Shown: positions 23,061-30,479 of the stretch, in pieces
Position numbering within the stretch: the first letter of the stretch is position 1
How the letters are laid out: each line of letters starts with the position of its first letter
IMG/VR virus record: IMGVR_UViG_3300035670_000567
Span: 1-39,414 of that record
Source: a virus
Length of the DNA stretch: 39,414 nucleotides
Strand: one strand, 5' to 3'
The notes under the pieces: model-generated
Seen by the model: only the letters and a program-made list of their open reading frames with translations
The model's database searches: none
Told to the model about the DNA's origin: nothing
Translations under genes and position numbers: made by a program

Positions 23061-23694
23061 GGTAAACCTTCCCACGGTCCAGCATACTAAATCCAGCGCT
23101 GGCCCCGGTCAAATCAGTCACGCCAGACCCAGCGCCCATGCCGTTAGCCGCACCAAGCGTGGCAGATGCGGACAGATCGCCGGAATCGAACAGCTTCTGC
23201 ATCATGTAGGTTTGATCCGGTGCGCCAGACAGCGTGGCTAGGTAGTTCTCGACTGTCAGCGTGATCCGCTGTTCCTTTGGGCTGCCAGCAATGACAACAT
23301 CGTTCATATAGCCAGTGTAATACGGGATGATCTGGCCGACCTGCACCTCATTTTCATCAGCGACATAAAACCACAGCCGAGCGGTCCGCCCCTGCCATTT
23401 AGTCTTGTCGCCAATGATGGCGAGCAGGTCAGTATTGACTACCAGCCCGCTCATCTGGATCGTCACGGTATCGGAGCCGGTTTCGTTGTGCTTTACGGCT
23501 CCGACCTCCATAATCTTGTGGGCGTAGCTTTCGTAGTATCCATCCAACTCCGCGTCACCAGAACCTGAAACGGTCTTGCCATAAATGGCGCTCGTGGCAC
23601 GGAGGGGGTCGCCGTCGAAGTCGGCGTAAAGCAGCGCCCGCCAATATAGAACCCGCTCCTCAAGAGCGGCCTGTGTGGTGGCGTCAACACTCAT
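23053..23694 (-). CDS. Minor tail protein (213 aa)
   Basis: A beta-rich structural protein: EERVLYWRALLYADFDGDPLRATSAI early, IQMSGLVVNTDLLAIIGD in the middle, and QRITLTVENYLATLSGAPDQTYM late. The size and order (tape measure, 215-residue tail protein, this, NlpC-like, J-like) correspond to the lambda M-L-K-type segment. It starts one base from the upstream gene stop and overlaps the next gene by eight bases. The exact role is not recognised. Confidence 0.6.
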   Translation of the reverse strand: MSVDATTQAALEERVLYWRALLYADFDGDPLRATSAIYGKTVSGSGDAELDGYYESYAHKIMEVGAVKHNETGSDTVTIQMSGLVVNTDLLAIIGDKTKWQGRTARLWFYVADENEVQVGQIIPYYTGYMNDVVIAGSPKEQRITLTVENYLATLSGAPDQTYMMQKLFDSGDLSASATLGAANGMGAGSGVTDLTGASAGFSMLDRGKVYHV

Positions 23695-24341
23695 TAGAAC
23701 GACTCACGTAGCTTGAACGAGAAACCGTAGACCATCCCAGGCTCGGTCGGCTCGTCAACCTGTTCCGCGCAATACATTTTTGCGTATGGGTTGCGGAACT
23801 CGATCAACGCATTGTTCGCCGGAGGAACGCGGATTGCTGGCGCGAAACTGATCTCCGCTTCCCCAGCAGCGTTAGACACAACGTCAGCCGTCAGGCGCAG
23901 CAATTGGTCATCAATCGTGATGTGCTGCCCGCGCCGCAGGACTGTAGTGGACGGAATCCATCCCCAAGTGTCAAGTGTCTTGCCGGTCTGATCTGCGCCC
24001 TTTACTGCTGGCTCGCTTCCTGTCGAATATGCGCCGCCAAGGAAGTCGAGATACAGTTCTGGCAGCAGGCCGGTCCACCCGTTGTCCTGCTCACTCGGCA
24101 TCTTCTTGACGTGGAAGTCGTTCTCATCGCCGTTCATTTCAGCGATGAACGCCAGCCACTCCCGCGCATCTTCCTCTCCAACAATCGGCGGAAGCGTTAC
24201 ATCGCACTCCCACCAGCCGCGACCGCTTGGCAGGGTCTGACGGCCACCCGTCCACCCAGAAATGTTGGTCTGCGCTGGCTGGATCAGCCGCCACACCATG
24301 CTCTGCGGCTTGGGAAAAGATGGAAACGTGATAGTAGCCAT
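23694..24341 (-). CDS. Minor tail protein (215 aa), distal-tail-like
   Basis: Begins MATITFPSFPKPQSMVWRLI, a pattern seen in distal tail or tail-tip-proximal proteins of siphoviruses. It contains WTGGRQTLPSGRGWWECDVTLPP and SFAPAIRVPPANNALIEFRNP, suggesting a beta-sandwich. It is directly downstream of the tape measure gene, with a one-base overlap. It probably helps form the tip complex; the call rests on position and size more than on motif. Confidence 0.6.
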   Translation of the reverse strand: MATITFPSFPKPQSMVWRLIQPAQTNISGWTGGRQTLPSGRGWWECDVTLPPIVGEEDAREWLAFIAEMNGDENDFHVKKMPSEQDNGWTGLLPELYLDFLGGAYSTGSEPAVKGADQTGKTLDTWGWIPSTTVLRRGQHITIDDQLLRLTADVVSNAAGEAEISFAPAIRVPPANNALIEFRNPYAKMYCAEQVDEPTEPGMVYGFSFKLRESF

Positions 24342-26362
24342 TATTGCATCACTCCGCCCAGCTTGGGCCGACGAAGGCCAGCGACCGTCCGCGCTTCGGC
24401 AGCAGCGATGATAGCCGGGGCAGCCTCCAAGATGCCTTGCTCAACCTGTCGGCGCACAGCAGCCGGATCAGCCGAGCCGCGAGCATCGACGTTGATGGTC
24501 ATGCCGCCTCCAGCCATATTCTGCGCGCGGTGGGCAGGAATGATGCTTGCGCCGCGAGGAACGTTGATGAGTTCTGGGCCGCGCTCGCCAACCCAAGTCA
24601 TACCACCGCGCCAGCTAGGGGTTCCGTTGGCGTTGCCGGGGAACATTCCCGCAAGCGACTTAGCTCCAGCCGACACGCCAGCCATTGCTGACCCATGCCC
24701 AAACGCGCCGCCCAAGAACTTCGTGACCATGCCGACAATCTGCTGCACGACATACAGTCGCCAGAGTTCGTCAATTACGGCATTGATGATCCCGCGCATA
24801 CCGTCCTTCCACGACATTGCGCCGGTCAGCATACCCTTGAAGGCGTCCGAAACAGTATTGCCGATGGACTCGAAGGACTTCTCCATTTCAGCCCTTTGGC
24901 TATCAATCATGCCAAGGGTCTGCTTAGTCATGTCCTGCAACTTGGCCTGCATGATCTCAAGATTGTCATTGCGACGGGCATCGCTGTTGTTTTCAATCTT
25001 GGTCAGTTCGCCATCAAGCCACTTTGCGCTCTTGAGGCGCTCTTGCGCAATCCACTTATCTTTTTTGAGTTCGTAGGCCACCAACTTACGAATGTTTTCG
25101 TAAGGGTCGCTTTTCTTTCCGGCGGCGCGTGATCCGCGCCCAGCCCCAGCTTTATCGGGGTCTAGGAAGCCAGCCTTTTTGGCCGCATCCCTGTAGCCAC
25201 TTTTTGCATTTTCAGCAGCCCTGTCCTCGACGTTCTGCCAAAACTTGCCCATCCACCCCATCGCGCGGGTAAAAGATTCCTCATATCCAGCACCAAAGGC
25301 TTCCCCGACCTTCTCACCGGCCTTTCTGTTTGCCTCGGCGTATGGATTCGCCAGCCGGTCAAGGCTGACGGTCCCGATTACATTAAAGCCAGCCATTTGC
25401 GCCATGCGCAGAATGGGATTGGTCTGCGCAAGAAAATCATTCAGCGCAGCGATTGACCTGTTAATCATGCCCTCGACGGCACCGATAACAGCGTTCGCCG
25501 TCGCGTAGACTGCATTGCCGAGAGCGTCTGGCAGATTTTCCCACAAAATCACAATAGCCTTGTAGGCTGCCGCGAACGCAGCATAAATGCTTGCCACTTC
25601 CCTCACGGTGGCACGCATAGTGCTGCTGATCGAGTCTCTGGTATCTTTCTGAAACTGCTCAAAAGAGAAGCCAAGTTTCTCGGCAACAACTTCAGAAAGA
25701 TTTACAATTTCACGACCGGCGACTTGGAAGAACGCCACCACAAGGTCAGACAAGGTAATCGTCAAGTCGCCCAGCTTTTGCATTTCCTCGCTGGTCAGAT
25801 TCAGCGACGAAACGAACTCATCAAGATCGCCCTTATAGCGCTCGTTGAGTTCACCGAGGTATCCGCTGGTTTTTTGGGTGCTTTCCCCCACCTTATCGGT
25901 GGCCTTACTCATCTCCATCAGGCCAGCAGTGAGCGGCCCGATAAGCATAGTGGCAATCAACACCGCAGCGCCCCAAGGACCGGCCAGGAAAGCACCAACG
26001 CGGCCAGTGACGCCGCCCATCATGGACATGGCATAGCCAGCTTGGCCCAACTGCTGCGCGAATGCCTGCATCGGACTTGCCCCAGTCGAAACCGAGGTAA
26101 AGAAGTCGTTGACCTGCATCCCAAGCTGCTGGGTGCCTTGCCGATGCTGCCTCAATGCCTTGGATTGCGCATCAAGCATATTGTTGTAGCGGGTGCCGTT
26201 CTTGACCACCGCATCAGTGGACGCAGCCAGTCCAGTGTTGGCGGTCTTGAGCCGCTGGGTTTCTTTCTCAAGGGCGCTGACGCGGTTAATCAGGCCGGAG
26301 AGTTGCTCCATGCCCTGAATGTGAGCGGCGATGACAAAATCAAGTTTGTTTTCCGCCGCCAC
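24341..26362 (-). CDS. Tail tape measure protein
   Basis: A 673-residue protein read from GTG 26362, preceded by AGGAG; an earlier in-frame TTG at 26383 has no site. It has long helical N- and C-regions, a hydrophobic central segment (FLAGPWGAAVLIATMLIGPL), and the typical tape-measure end motif GERGPELINVPRGASIIPAHR. It sets the tail length and carries the central hydrophobic region that may reach the membrane during DNA injection. The gene is preceded by the G/GT chaperones, as in lambda. Confidence 0.87.
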   Translation of the reverse strand: MAAENKLDFVIAAHIQGMEQLSGLINRVSALEKETQRLKTANTGLAASTDAVVKNGTRYNNMLDAQSKALRQHRQGTQQLGMQVNDFFTSVSTGASPMQAFAQQLGQAGYAMSMMGGVTGRVGAFLAGPWGAAVLIATMLIGPLTAGLMEMSKATDKVGESTQKTSGYLGELNERYKGDLDEFVSSLNLTSEEMQKLGDLTITLSDLVVAFFQVAGREIVNLSEVVAEKLGFSFEQFQKDTRDSISSTMRATVREVASIYAAFAAAYKAIVILWENLPDALGNAVYATANAVIGAVEGMINRSIAALNDFLAQTNPILRMAQMAGFNVIGTVSLDRLANPYAEANRKAGEKVGEAFGAGYEESFTRAMGWMGKFWQNVEDRAAENAKSGYRDAAKKAGFLDPDKAGAGRGSRAAGKKSDPYENIRKLVAYELKKDKWIAQERLKSAKWLDGELTKIENNSDARRNDNLEIMQAKLQDMTKQTLGMIDSQRAEMEKSFESIGNTVSDAFKGMLTGAMSWKDGMRGIINAVIDELWRLYVVQQIVGMVTKFLGGAFGHGSAMAGVSAGAKSLAGMFPGNANGTPSWRGGMTWVGERGPELINVPRGASIIPAHRAQNMAGGGMTINVDARGSADPAAVRRQVEQGILEAAPAIIAAAEARTVAGLRRPKLGGVMQ

Positions 26363-26483
26363 GTTTGTCGCGCTCCTTCTCAACCTTGAAGTAGGCTACC
26401 CACTCGTTGATCTCGTCAATCGAGACTTCCTCGATCTCGGAGATGGTCTTGCCCAGACGATCCGCCAAGGTGATGAGATTCAT
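26340..26483 (-). CDS. T-part of tail assembly chaperone (47 aa), reached by frameshift
   Basis: A 47-residue ORF, MNLITLADRLGKTISEIEEV onward, ending GGGKQT. Its only candidate ATG (26483) follows a bare AAGG with no spacing, so independent translation looks poor. The frame is open from the slippery site at 26504-26510 through this ORF without a stop. It is therefore very likely the T-like C-terminal extension of a G-T fusion, as in lambda. It overlaps the tape measure start by 23 bases. Confidence 0.72.
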   Translation of the reverse strand: MNLITLADRLGKTISEIEEVSIDEINEWVAYFKVEKERDKRGGGKQT

Positions 26484-26500
26484 CCTTAGCGGATCAGTCC

Positions 26501-26839
26501 TTAGTTTTTTTCGTGGTCCTCAACGCTGGTGCTGCTCATCATTTCCGCAGCCACACGCGAGATGACCTCGACTTCCTCACGCATCAGAACCGGCTTGTCC
26601 TCCAGCGTGAACATCTTTTCGCCAGCACCGTTCTCGGCCTTCAGCACGATCATGTCCACCATCGCCTCGAACGAGGCAGACTGGAGGAACGTGGGGTGCT
26701 TACGCTGAATGCGGTTCAGTTCACCGGCCAAGAGCGGGCCAAAAAAGACCCGCTCTGGCTTGCCATCTTCGCCCCATTCAGCAACGTCGATATGACGCTT
26801 CTTGCTGGTCCGCGCCTTGATCCGATCTGCGATACTCAT
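26501..26839 (-). CDS. Tail assembly chaperone (G-like), 112 aa
   Basis: A 112-residue protein (MSIADRIKARTSKKRHIDVA) between the tail tube gene and the tape measure. The size, charge and position are those of a lambda G-type chaperone. It ends ...VEDHEKN, where the last codons read GAA AAA AAC TAA and contain the A AAA AAC slip heptamer directly before the stop. A -1 shift adds 54 residues and gives a 166-residue G-T fusion (26340-26839). It is probably needed to load the tape measure during tail assembly. Confidence 0.78.
   Translation of the reverse strand: MSIADRIKARTSKKRHIDVAEWGEDGKPERVFFGPLLAGELNRIQRKHPTFLQSASFEAMVDMIVLKAENGAGEKMFTLEDKPVLMREEVEVISRVAAEMMSSTSVEDHEKN
26504..26510 (-). 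promoter_or_regulatory. -1 ribosomal frameshift site A AAA AAC
   Basis: On the minus strand the codons GAA AAA AAC TAA contain the heptamer A AAA AAC in the right phase, followed at once by the stop. After the slip the reading continues CTA AGG ACT GAT and is open up to 26340. This is the classical slippery site for G/GT tail chaperones. No pseudoknot was worked out. Confidence 0.8.
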
Positions 26840-26860
26840 ACCTATGTCCTTTCAGTCTGC

Positions 26861-27256
26861 TTACGGAGTAACGGTGGTCCGAGTCAGCGCGCCCGTCCCC
26901 TGAAGCTGGATGGTGGACTCGACCATGCCGTCAAACGAAGCGGTCACAGTCTTGCCGGTGACGATGGCAGTGCCCGTGATGTAAGCATCGCCGCTGGTGG
27001 CCCCTTCCGGGTAGAAATTCGCAGTCACTTCGCTGCCGACAGTCAGGGCGGACTGACCGTTGGTGTCGGTTTCGTCCCAGAACACATCAATCGAACCAGA
27101 CCACGACTTGAGCGTGGTCTTGTGGGTGCGATACGAGTCGCCCATCGTGGTGTCCTCAGTCGTATCGGCAGTTTCCTCGACCGAATACGAACGAATCTCG
27201 GCAACAGCGTTAGCGCCCACCTTGACGGTGCCTTCGCTGCCAGTGTGGGTAGCCAT
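26861..27256 (-). CDS. Major tail tube protein
   Basis: A 131-residue protein: MATHTGSEGTVKVGANAVAE, then SVEETADTTEDTTMGDSYRTHK, then SWSGSIDVFWDETDTNGQSAL. The sequence is Thr/Gly-rich and resembles the TP901-type tail tube family, which often has Ig-like features. The position before the chaperone and tape measure genes fits. Its stop lies 22 bases before the chaperone start. Confidence 0.82.
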   Translation of the reverse strand: MATHTGSEGTVKVGANAVAEIRSYSVEETADTTEDTTMGDSYRTHKTTLKSWSGSIDVFWDETDTNGQSALTVGSEVTANFYPEGATSGDAYITGTAIVTGKTVTASFDGMVESTIQLQGTGALTRTTVTP

Positions 27257-27417
27257 TACTCTGCCTCCTCGACTTTCTTGCCCTTCTTGGGCGCGGGTTC
27301 AACGCACTCTGCATCCGTGCTGCCTTCCGGCAGCCACCCGATGCTCGCATAATACTCCAGATCACAGTGGCAAGCCAGAATTTTCTCGCCGCCCTTGTAT
27401 ACGGGAACCATCTTCAT
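27256..27417 (-). CDS. Small protein, 53 aa, upstream of tail tube
   Basis: Not detected by length-limited callers. ATG 27417 begins MKMVPVYKGGEKILACHCDL. The C-terminus is basic then acidic (PAPKKGKKVEEAE). It overlaps its neighbours by four and three bases, so it is in the structural operon. Its start and pattern resemble the MKYVCLKG-type small protein at 28162-28449, so the two may belong to the same kind of head/tail accessory protein. Function unknown. Confidence 0.6.
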   Translation of the reverse strand: MKMVPVYKGGEKILACHCDLEYYASIGWLPEGSTDAECVEPAPKKGKKVEEAE

Positions 27418-27857
27418 CGCGCAGTCTCCACATCGCCAATCGCGGTGATATACTCAACCGCGTAGATCAGCCTGGCCGAAGCAATCGCCTGCTCGCCCTC
27501 AATGTTTACGTCCGTCTCTGTCGCCGTCAGGATGCAGGACTTTGCCAGCCCATTGAGCGTAAAGTCAGCGGCAATCGCCTCCTCAAGCGACACACAGTAG
27601 CCATCAACGGTATCATGGATCGAGGTGCTTGAGCCTTTCGCCATGACCTCGACCGACACGTTAATGACCCGGCGCAGCGTCCGCGCACCAACTGTGATGA
27701 GGCTGCTGCTCTCATCATTGGTGTAGACAAGAATCGCGGGCAGCTTCGCATCGTCGAGCGCATATTTGCGCATCTTGTAGACGCTGGTGCTAAACCCGGA
27801 GACACCCGCCGCCAAAGTGGCAATCCGGTCCCTGATCTGCTGGCGAACGTGGCTCAT
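27414..27857 (-). CDS. Tail terminator-like protein (gpU-like)
   Basis: A 147-residue protein: MSHVRQQIRDRIATLAAGVS, KLPAILVYTNDESSS, RRVINVSVEVMAKG, and AVEYITAIGDVE at the end. It is beta-alpha in pattern, with size and position (after a head-tail joining protein, before the tail tube) like lambda gpU and other DUF3168-like terminators. It is likely to cap the tail tube end before joining the head. It has a one-base overlap with the upstream gene. Confidence 0.65.
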   Translation of the reverse strand: MSHVRQQIRDRIATLAAGVSGFSTSVYKMRKYALDDAKLPAILVYTNDESSSLITVGARTLRRVINVSVEVMAKGSSTSIHDTVDGYCVSLEEAIAADFTLNGLAKSCILTATETDVNIEGEQAIASARLIYAVEYITAIGDVETAR

Positions 27858-28165
27858 TACGCCTTCTCCAGCAACAGGGTAGTAACTCCGGTTCCGTCAG
27901 TGATGACGACCCGCACAAGGTAACTAACAGAGCGAATGACGATGCTGTCGCCCTCAGCCGCGTTCGGCACATCATCTGTGCGGCACACAAACTGCGGAGC
28001 CGGGATCGTTACATCGGCCATGTTAGTGATGCTACGGCTTGCCTGCGGGGCGTCAAAGATGCCCTGGATAGTGGTAGCGCCACCGGCAAGCGGGGTATAG
28101 GTTGCCGCCTCGGCAAAATCGTCGAGTTCAAAAAAGTCCAGACGGTCTGCCGCAGATTCGATCAC
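27857..28165 (-). CDS. Head-tail joining protein (gpFII-like)
   Basis: A 102-residue protein: MIESAADRLDFFELDDFAEA, GGATTIQGIFDAP, then VICRTDDV-like and SYLVRVVITDGTG elements. The order between the capsid genes and the terminator, and the beta-rich character, match gpFII-type attachment proteins. The start overlaps the upstream gene stop by four bases. Medium certainty. Confidence 0.62.
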   Translation of the reverse strand: MIESAADRLDFFELDDFAEAATYTPLAGGATTIQGIFDAPQASRSITNMADVTIPAPQFVCRTDDVPNAAEGDSIVIRSVSYLVRVVITDGTGVTTLLLEKA

Positions 28166-28449
28166 TCTTCACCGCCCCATGCGGTAGCGTCATCCACGTG
28201 TTCAGCCCGGTGGGCGGTAGCAGCCTTCGGCGGACGGCCACGGCGGGGAGCGGCAGCCGGAGCCGCAAACGCGGGCTGCACAGCAACCGGATCACGATGC
28301 TGGATCACAGGCGCGGCCTTTTCCTCGACTTCTGCGAACTTGCCCTGCGAAACCATCACTTTGGCTTCAAGGCCAGCGAGTTCCACAATGTCGCCGGGCT
28401 GGGCCACGCCCTTGCTGGTCACAACGCCCTTCAGGCAAACATACTTCAT
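28162..28449 (-). CDS. Small head or connector accessory protein, 95 aa
   Basis: The start chosen is ATG 28449 (MKYVCLKGVVTSKGVAQPGD), preceded by AAGGA with a seven-base gap; an ATG at 28497 with GGAG upstream is a real alternative (111 aa). The N-terminal half looks like a compact beta unit (VVTSKGVAQPGDIVELAGLE), and the C-terminal half is Ala/Pro-rich and basic, with APRRGRPPKAA. Proteins of this form occur directly after the capsid gene in many siphoviruses. Function not assigned. Confidence 0.6.
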   Translation of the reverse strand: MKYVCLKGVVTSKGVAQPGDIVELAGLEAKVMVSQGKFAEVEEKAAPVIQHRDPVAVQPAFAAPAAAPRRGRPPKAATAHRAEHVDDATAWGGEE

Positions 28450-28556
28450 GGGATTGTCCTTGCTGTCGGCCTTCATGGAGGCAGTGCTTAGAACCATGTT
28501 AGTCACTCCAGAGAGGTAGGGTGGCCGGGACTTCCAACCGACCACCCATTCCCCTG

Positions 28557-29792
28557 TTACACGCCGTCGTTGTTGTAGGCGAACGACACGGCGTGACGAA
28601 CCGCAACATCGACGCTCTGGAGAGCGACAATGCGGACGGTGCCACTGGTCGATGCGGTGTAGGGATCGACCGTCAGGTCAAGCCCGCCCCACATACCGAT
28701 CAGGCAGTCCGACCAGTTGCCGAAGTAGACGTTACCGGCAGTGGCCTGCTGGGTGCGGATCACACGGTAGCCGTTGGCTTCCCCGTTCTCCAGCACGAAC
28801 ATACCCGAACCGCTGTCCTTGCTCTTGGTCTTGAGGCCACCATAAGTAGCAGCGTCAGTGATGTAAGCAAGGTTGCCGAACAGGGCGTTGTCCTCGGCCA
28901 CGGCGGTTTCCAGCGCCACCATTTCCGCGAAGGTCGGGACCGCCGCAGCGAACGACGACGGCTTGTTCACGCCGCTGGTGTTCAGGACGCCGGTCGGCTG
29001 ACCCGACGAGCCGGAACCTTCCAGCGCGCCCTTGTCGATGGCGAGAGCCAGGGCCTGCGTCAGATCGTCGCGGACCAGGGCTTCGACAGCCGGGGTGGAC
29101 TGAAGGATAAGCTGGCGGGTCATGTCGGTGAACGCGCCAACGGTCTTGGGCGACAGCGACACCGTGCTGAAGGTCGGCTCCGACTCGCTTGACGCGCCAC
29201 CTTCGGTGCTGATCCATCCGCCAGCCGAAGCAGTTGCCTTCTTCGGGATGGCGACATTGCCGACCAGACCCGGCAGCATACGCGCACCGGCCTGCATAAC
29301 CGACGACTGGTTGCGCAGAACGTCGATGAACTCGCCAGCCAGCAGGTTGGTGGCAACGATCTCGTTGTCGTCCGAGGTGTTCAGGTCGCGCTGCTTCCAG
29401 ACGCCCAGAACGTCGTTCGGGACCATGATGCCCTGAGCCGAGCGGCCATAGCGGTTGGCGGCGGCTTCCGAGCATTCAAACTCGAAGGCAGCGGCTTCAC
29501 GCAGGCGACGGTCGCCGGGGTTCGACAGAGCGGCAATCGCGCGGACCAGCGAGAAGCTGCGGGCTTCCTTCTTGGTCAGGCCAATGTCGTTGTTGTCGAG
29601 CGGCTTGTCGTTGCCGATCAGGTCGAGCAGTTCGCCACGGAACTGTTCGATGGTCTTGCCAGCCTTGATGGCAGCATCAGCGAGGTCACGCTTGTTGTGA
29701 CGCGCGCCAAGTTCGATGATGGCGGAGACGTTCTGGGCGGCAGCCTTGGCAGCTTCGGCCCGAACCTCATCCAGATTCACTTCGTCAGCCAT
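28557..29792 (-). CDS. Major capsid protein made from an internal in-frame start
   Basis: 411 residues in the same frame as the fusion gene. The ATG at 29792 (MADEVNLDEVRAEAAKA) is preceded five bases away by AAGGAGG (29804-29798), a near-perfect ribosome binding site inside coding sequence. The product would start with the delta-type scaffold helix of an HK97-like capsid protein and would vastly outnumber the protease part. The two products would differ by 229 residues. Confidence 0.68.
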   Translation of the reverse strand: MADEVNLDEVRAEAAKAAAQNVSAIIELGARHNKRDLADAAIKAGKTIEQFRGELLDLIGNDKPLDNNDIGLTKKEARSFSLVRAIAALSNPGDRRLREAAAFEFECSEAAANRYGRSAQGIMVPNDVLGVWKQRDLNTSDDNEIVATNLLAGEFIDVLRNQSSVMQAGARMLPGLVGNVAIPKKATASAGGWISTEGGASSESEPTFSTVSLSPKTVGAFTDMTRQLILQSTPAVEALVRDDLTQALALAIDKGALEGSGSSGQPTGVLNTSGVNKPSSFAAAVPTFAEMVALETAVAEDNALFGNLAYITDAATYGGLKTKSKDSGSGMFVLENGEANGYRVIRTQQATAGNVYFGNWSDCLIGMWGGLDLTVDPYTASTSGTVRIVALQSVDVAVRHAVSFAYNNDGV

Positions 29793-30479
29793 TTTGGCCT
29801 CCTTTTTGATGGATGGTTCAACTTTGGGTTTGGGATCGAGAGCAGCCGCGCTACGGCCCACGCCAACGGACGGGTCGGCGGGAATCGAGACGACGGACAC
29901 CTCAAGGGGCGACCACGACCGGACAAGGTATTCGTCCTTGTTGGTCGATGACCGCTCCATTTTGTTGACGATGTAGCCGACCGAGACGTTCGAGCGGATG
30001 CCATCAACAACGTCCTGAAAAACTTCCTGAGCCATCGCAGAGCGCCCGAACCGGACCTTGGCCCGAAGCACTTTGTCGCCAGAAAGTTCCACGGATTCAA
30101 TAACGCCGATCTGCTGACGCATATCATGGTCAAGCAGCAGCGGTGCGCGCCCAGACGCGAGGAACGCCATGTCGATGGCGCTCTGGTCATGGACAAGAAC
30201 TTCACGGCCAAACGACCGCTCTACCGGGAGTTCCGACGATACCGCGATATTCACGGTGCGGCTGTCGGCGTCAATTGCGCGGGCGTCGAGATCGAAGGCC
30301 CGGTGCGCCAGTTCCGCAACGTTGGTGCGGTCGGCAGCCTCAGCCGGGAGGTCGTCAACGACCTCTGCGGCCTCATTGGCGGGTTCAACGACCTGATCTT
30401 CTTCGGTAGCCATGCCTTCAACAATAGCATCCGGTTCAGGTTCGCTCAAGTTTTCCTGAACGACTTCACTATCCGCCAT
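28557..30479 (-). CDS. Prohead protease–major capsid protein fusion
   Basis: A 640-residue ORF. Residues 1-75 are an acidic extension. Residues about 80-205 form an HK97-type (S78) prohead protease with FGREVLVHDQS (90-100), LLLDHDMRQQIGVI (114-127; H118 is a candidate catalytic residue), GIRSNVSVGYIV (160-171; S164 or S166 is a candidate nucleophile) and WSPLEVSVV. Residues 230-640 are an HK97-fold capsid protein, starting MADEVNLDEVRAEAAKAA with a delta-like helical scaffold. Fusion of protease and capsid is known in some phages. It overlaps the portal gene by 11 bases. An internal start inside this gene probably releases free capsid protein. Confidence 0.85.
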   Translation of the reverse strand: MADSEVVQENLSEPEPDAIVEGMATEEDQVVEPANEAAEVVDDLPAEAADRTNVAELAHRAFDLDARAIDADSRTVNIAVSSELPVERSFGREVLVHDQSAIDMAFLASGRAPLLLDHDMRQQIGVIESVELSGDKVLRAKVRFGRSAMAQEVFQDVVDGIRSNVSVGYIVNKMERSSTNKDEYLVRSWSPLEVSVVSIPADPSVGVGRSAAALDPKPKVEPSIKKEAKMADEVNLDEVRAEAAKAAAQNVSAIIELGARHNKRDLADAAIKAGKTIEQFRGELLDLIGNDKPLDNNDIGLTKKEARSFSLVRAIAALSNPGDRRLREAAAFEFECSEAAANRYGRSAQGIMVPNDVLGVWKQRDLNTSDDNEIVATNLLAGEFIDVLRNQSSVMQAGARMLPGLVGNVAIPKKATASAGGWISTEGGASSESEPTFSTVSLSPKTVGAFTDMTRQLILQSTPAVEALVRDDLTQALALAIDKGALEGSGSSGQPTGVLNTSGVNKPSSFAAAVPTFAEMVALETAVAEDNALFGNLAYITDAATYGGLKTKSKDSGSGMFVLENGEANGYRVIRTQQATAGNVYFGNWSDCLIGMWGGLDLTVDPYTASTSGTVRIVALQSVDVAVRHAVSFAYNNDGV

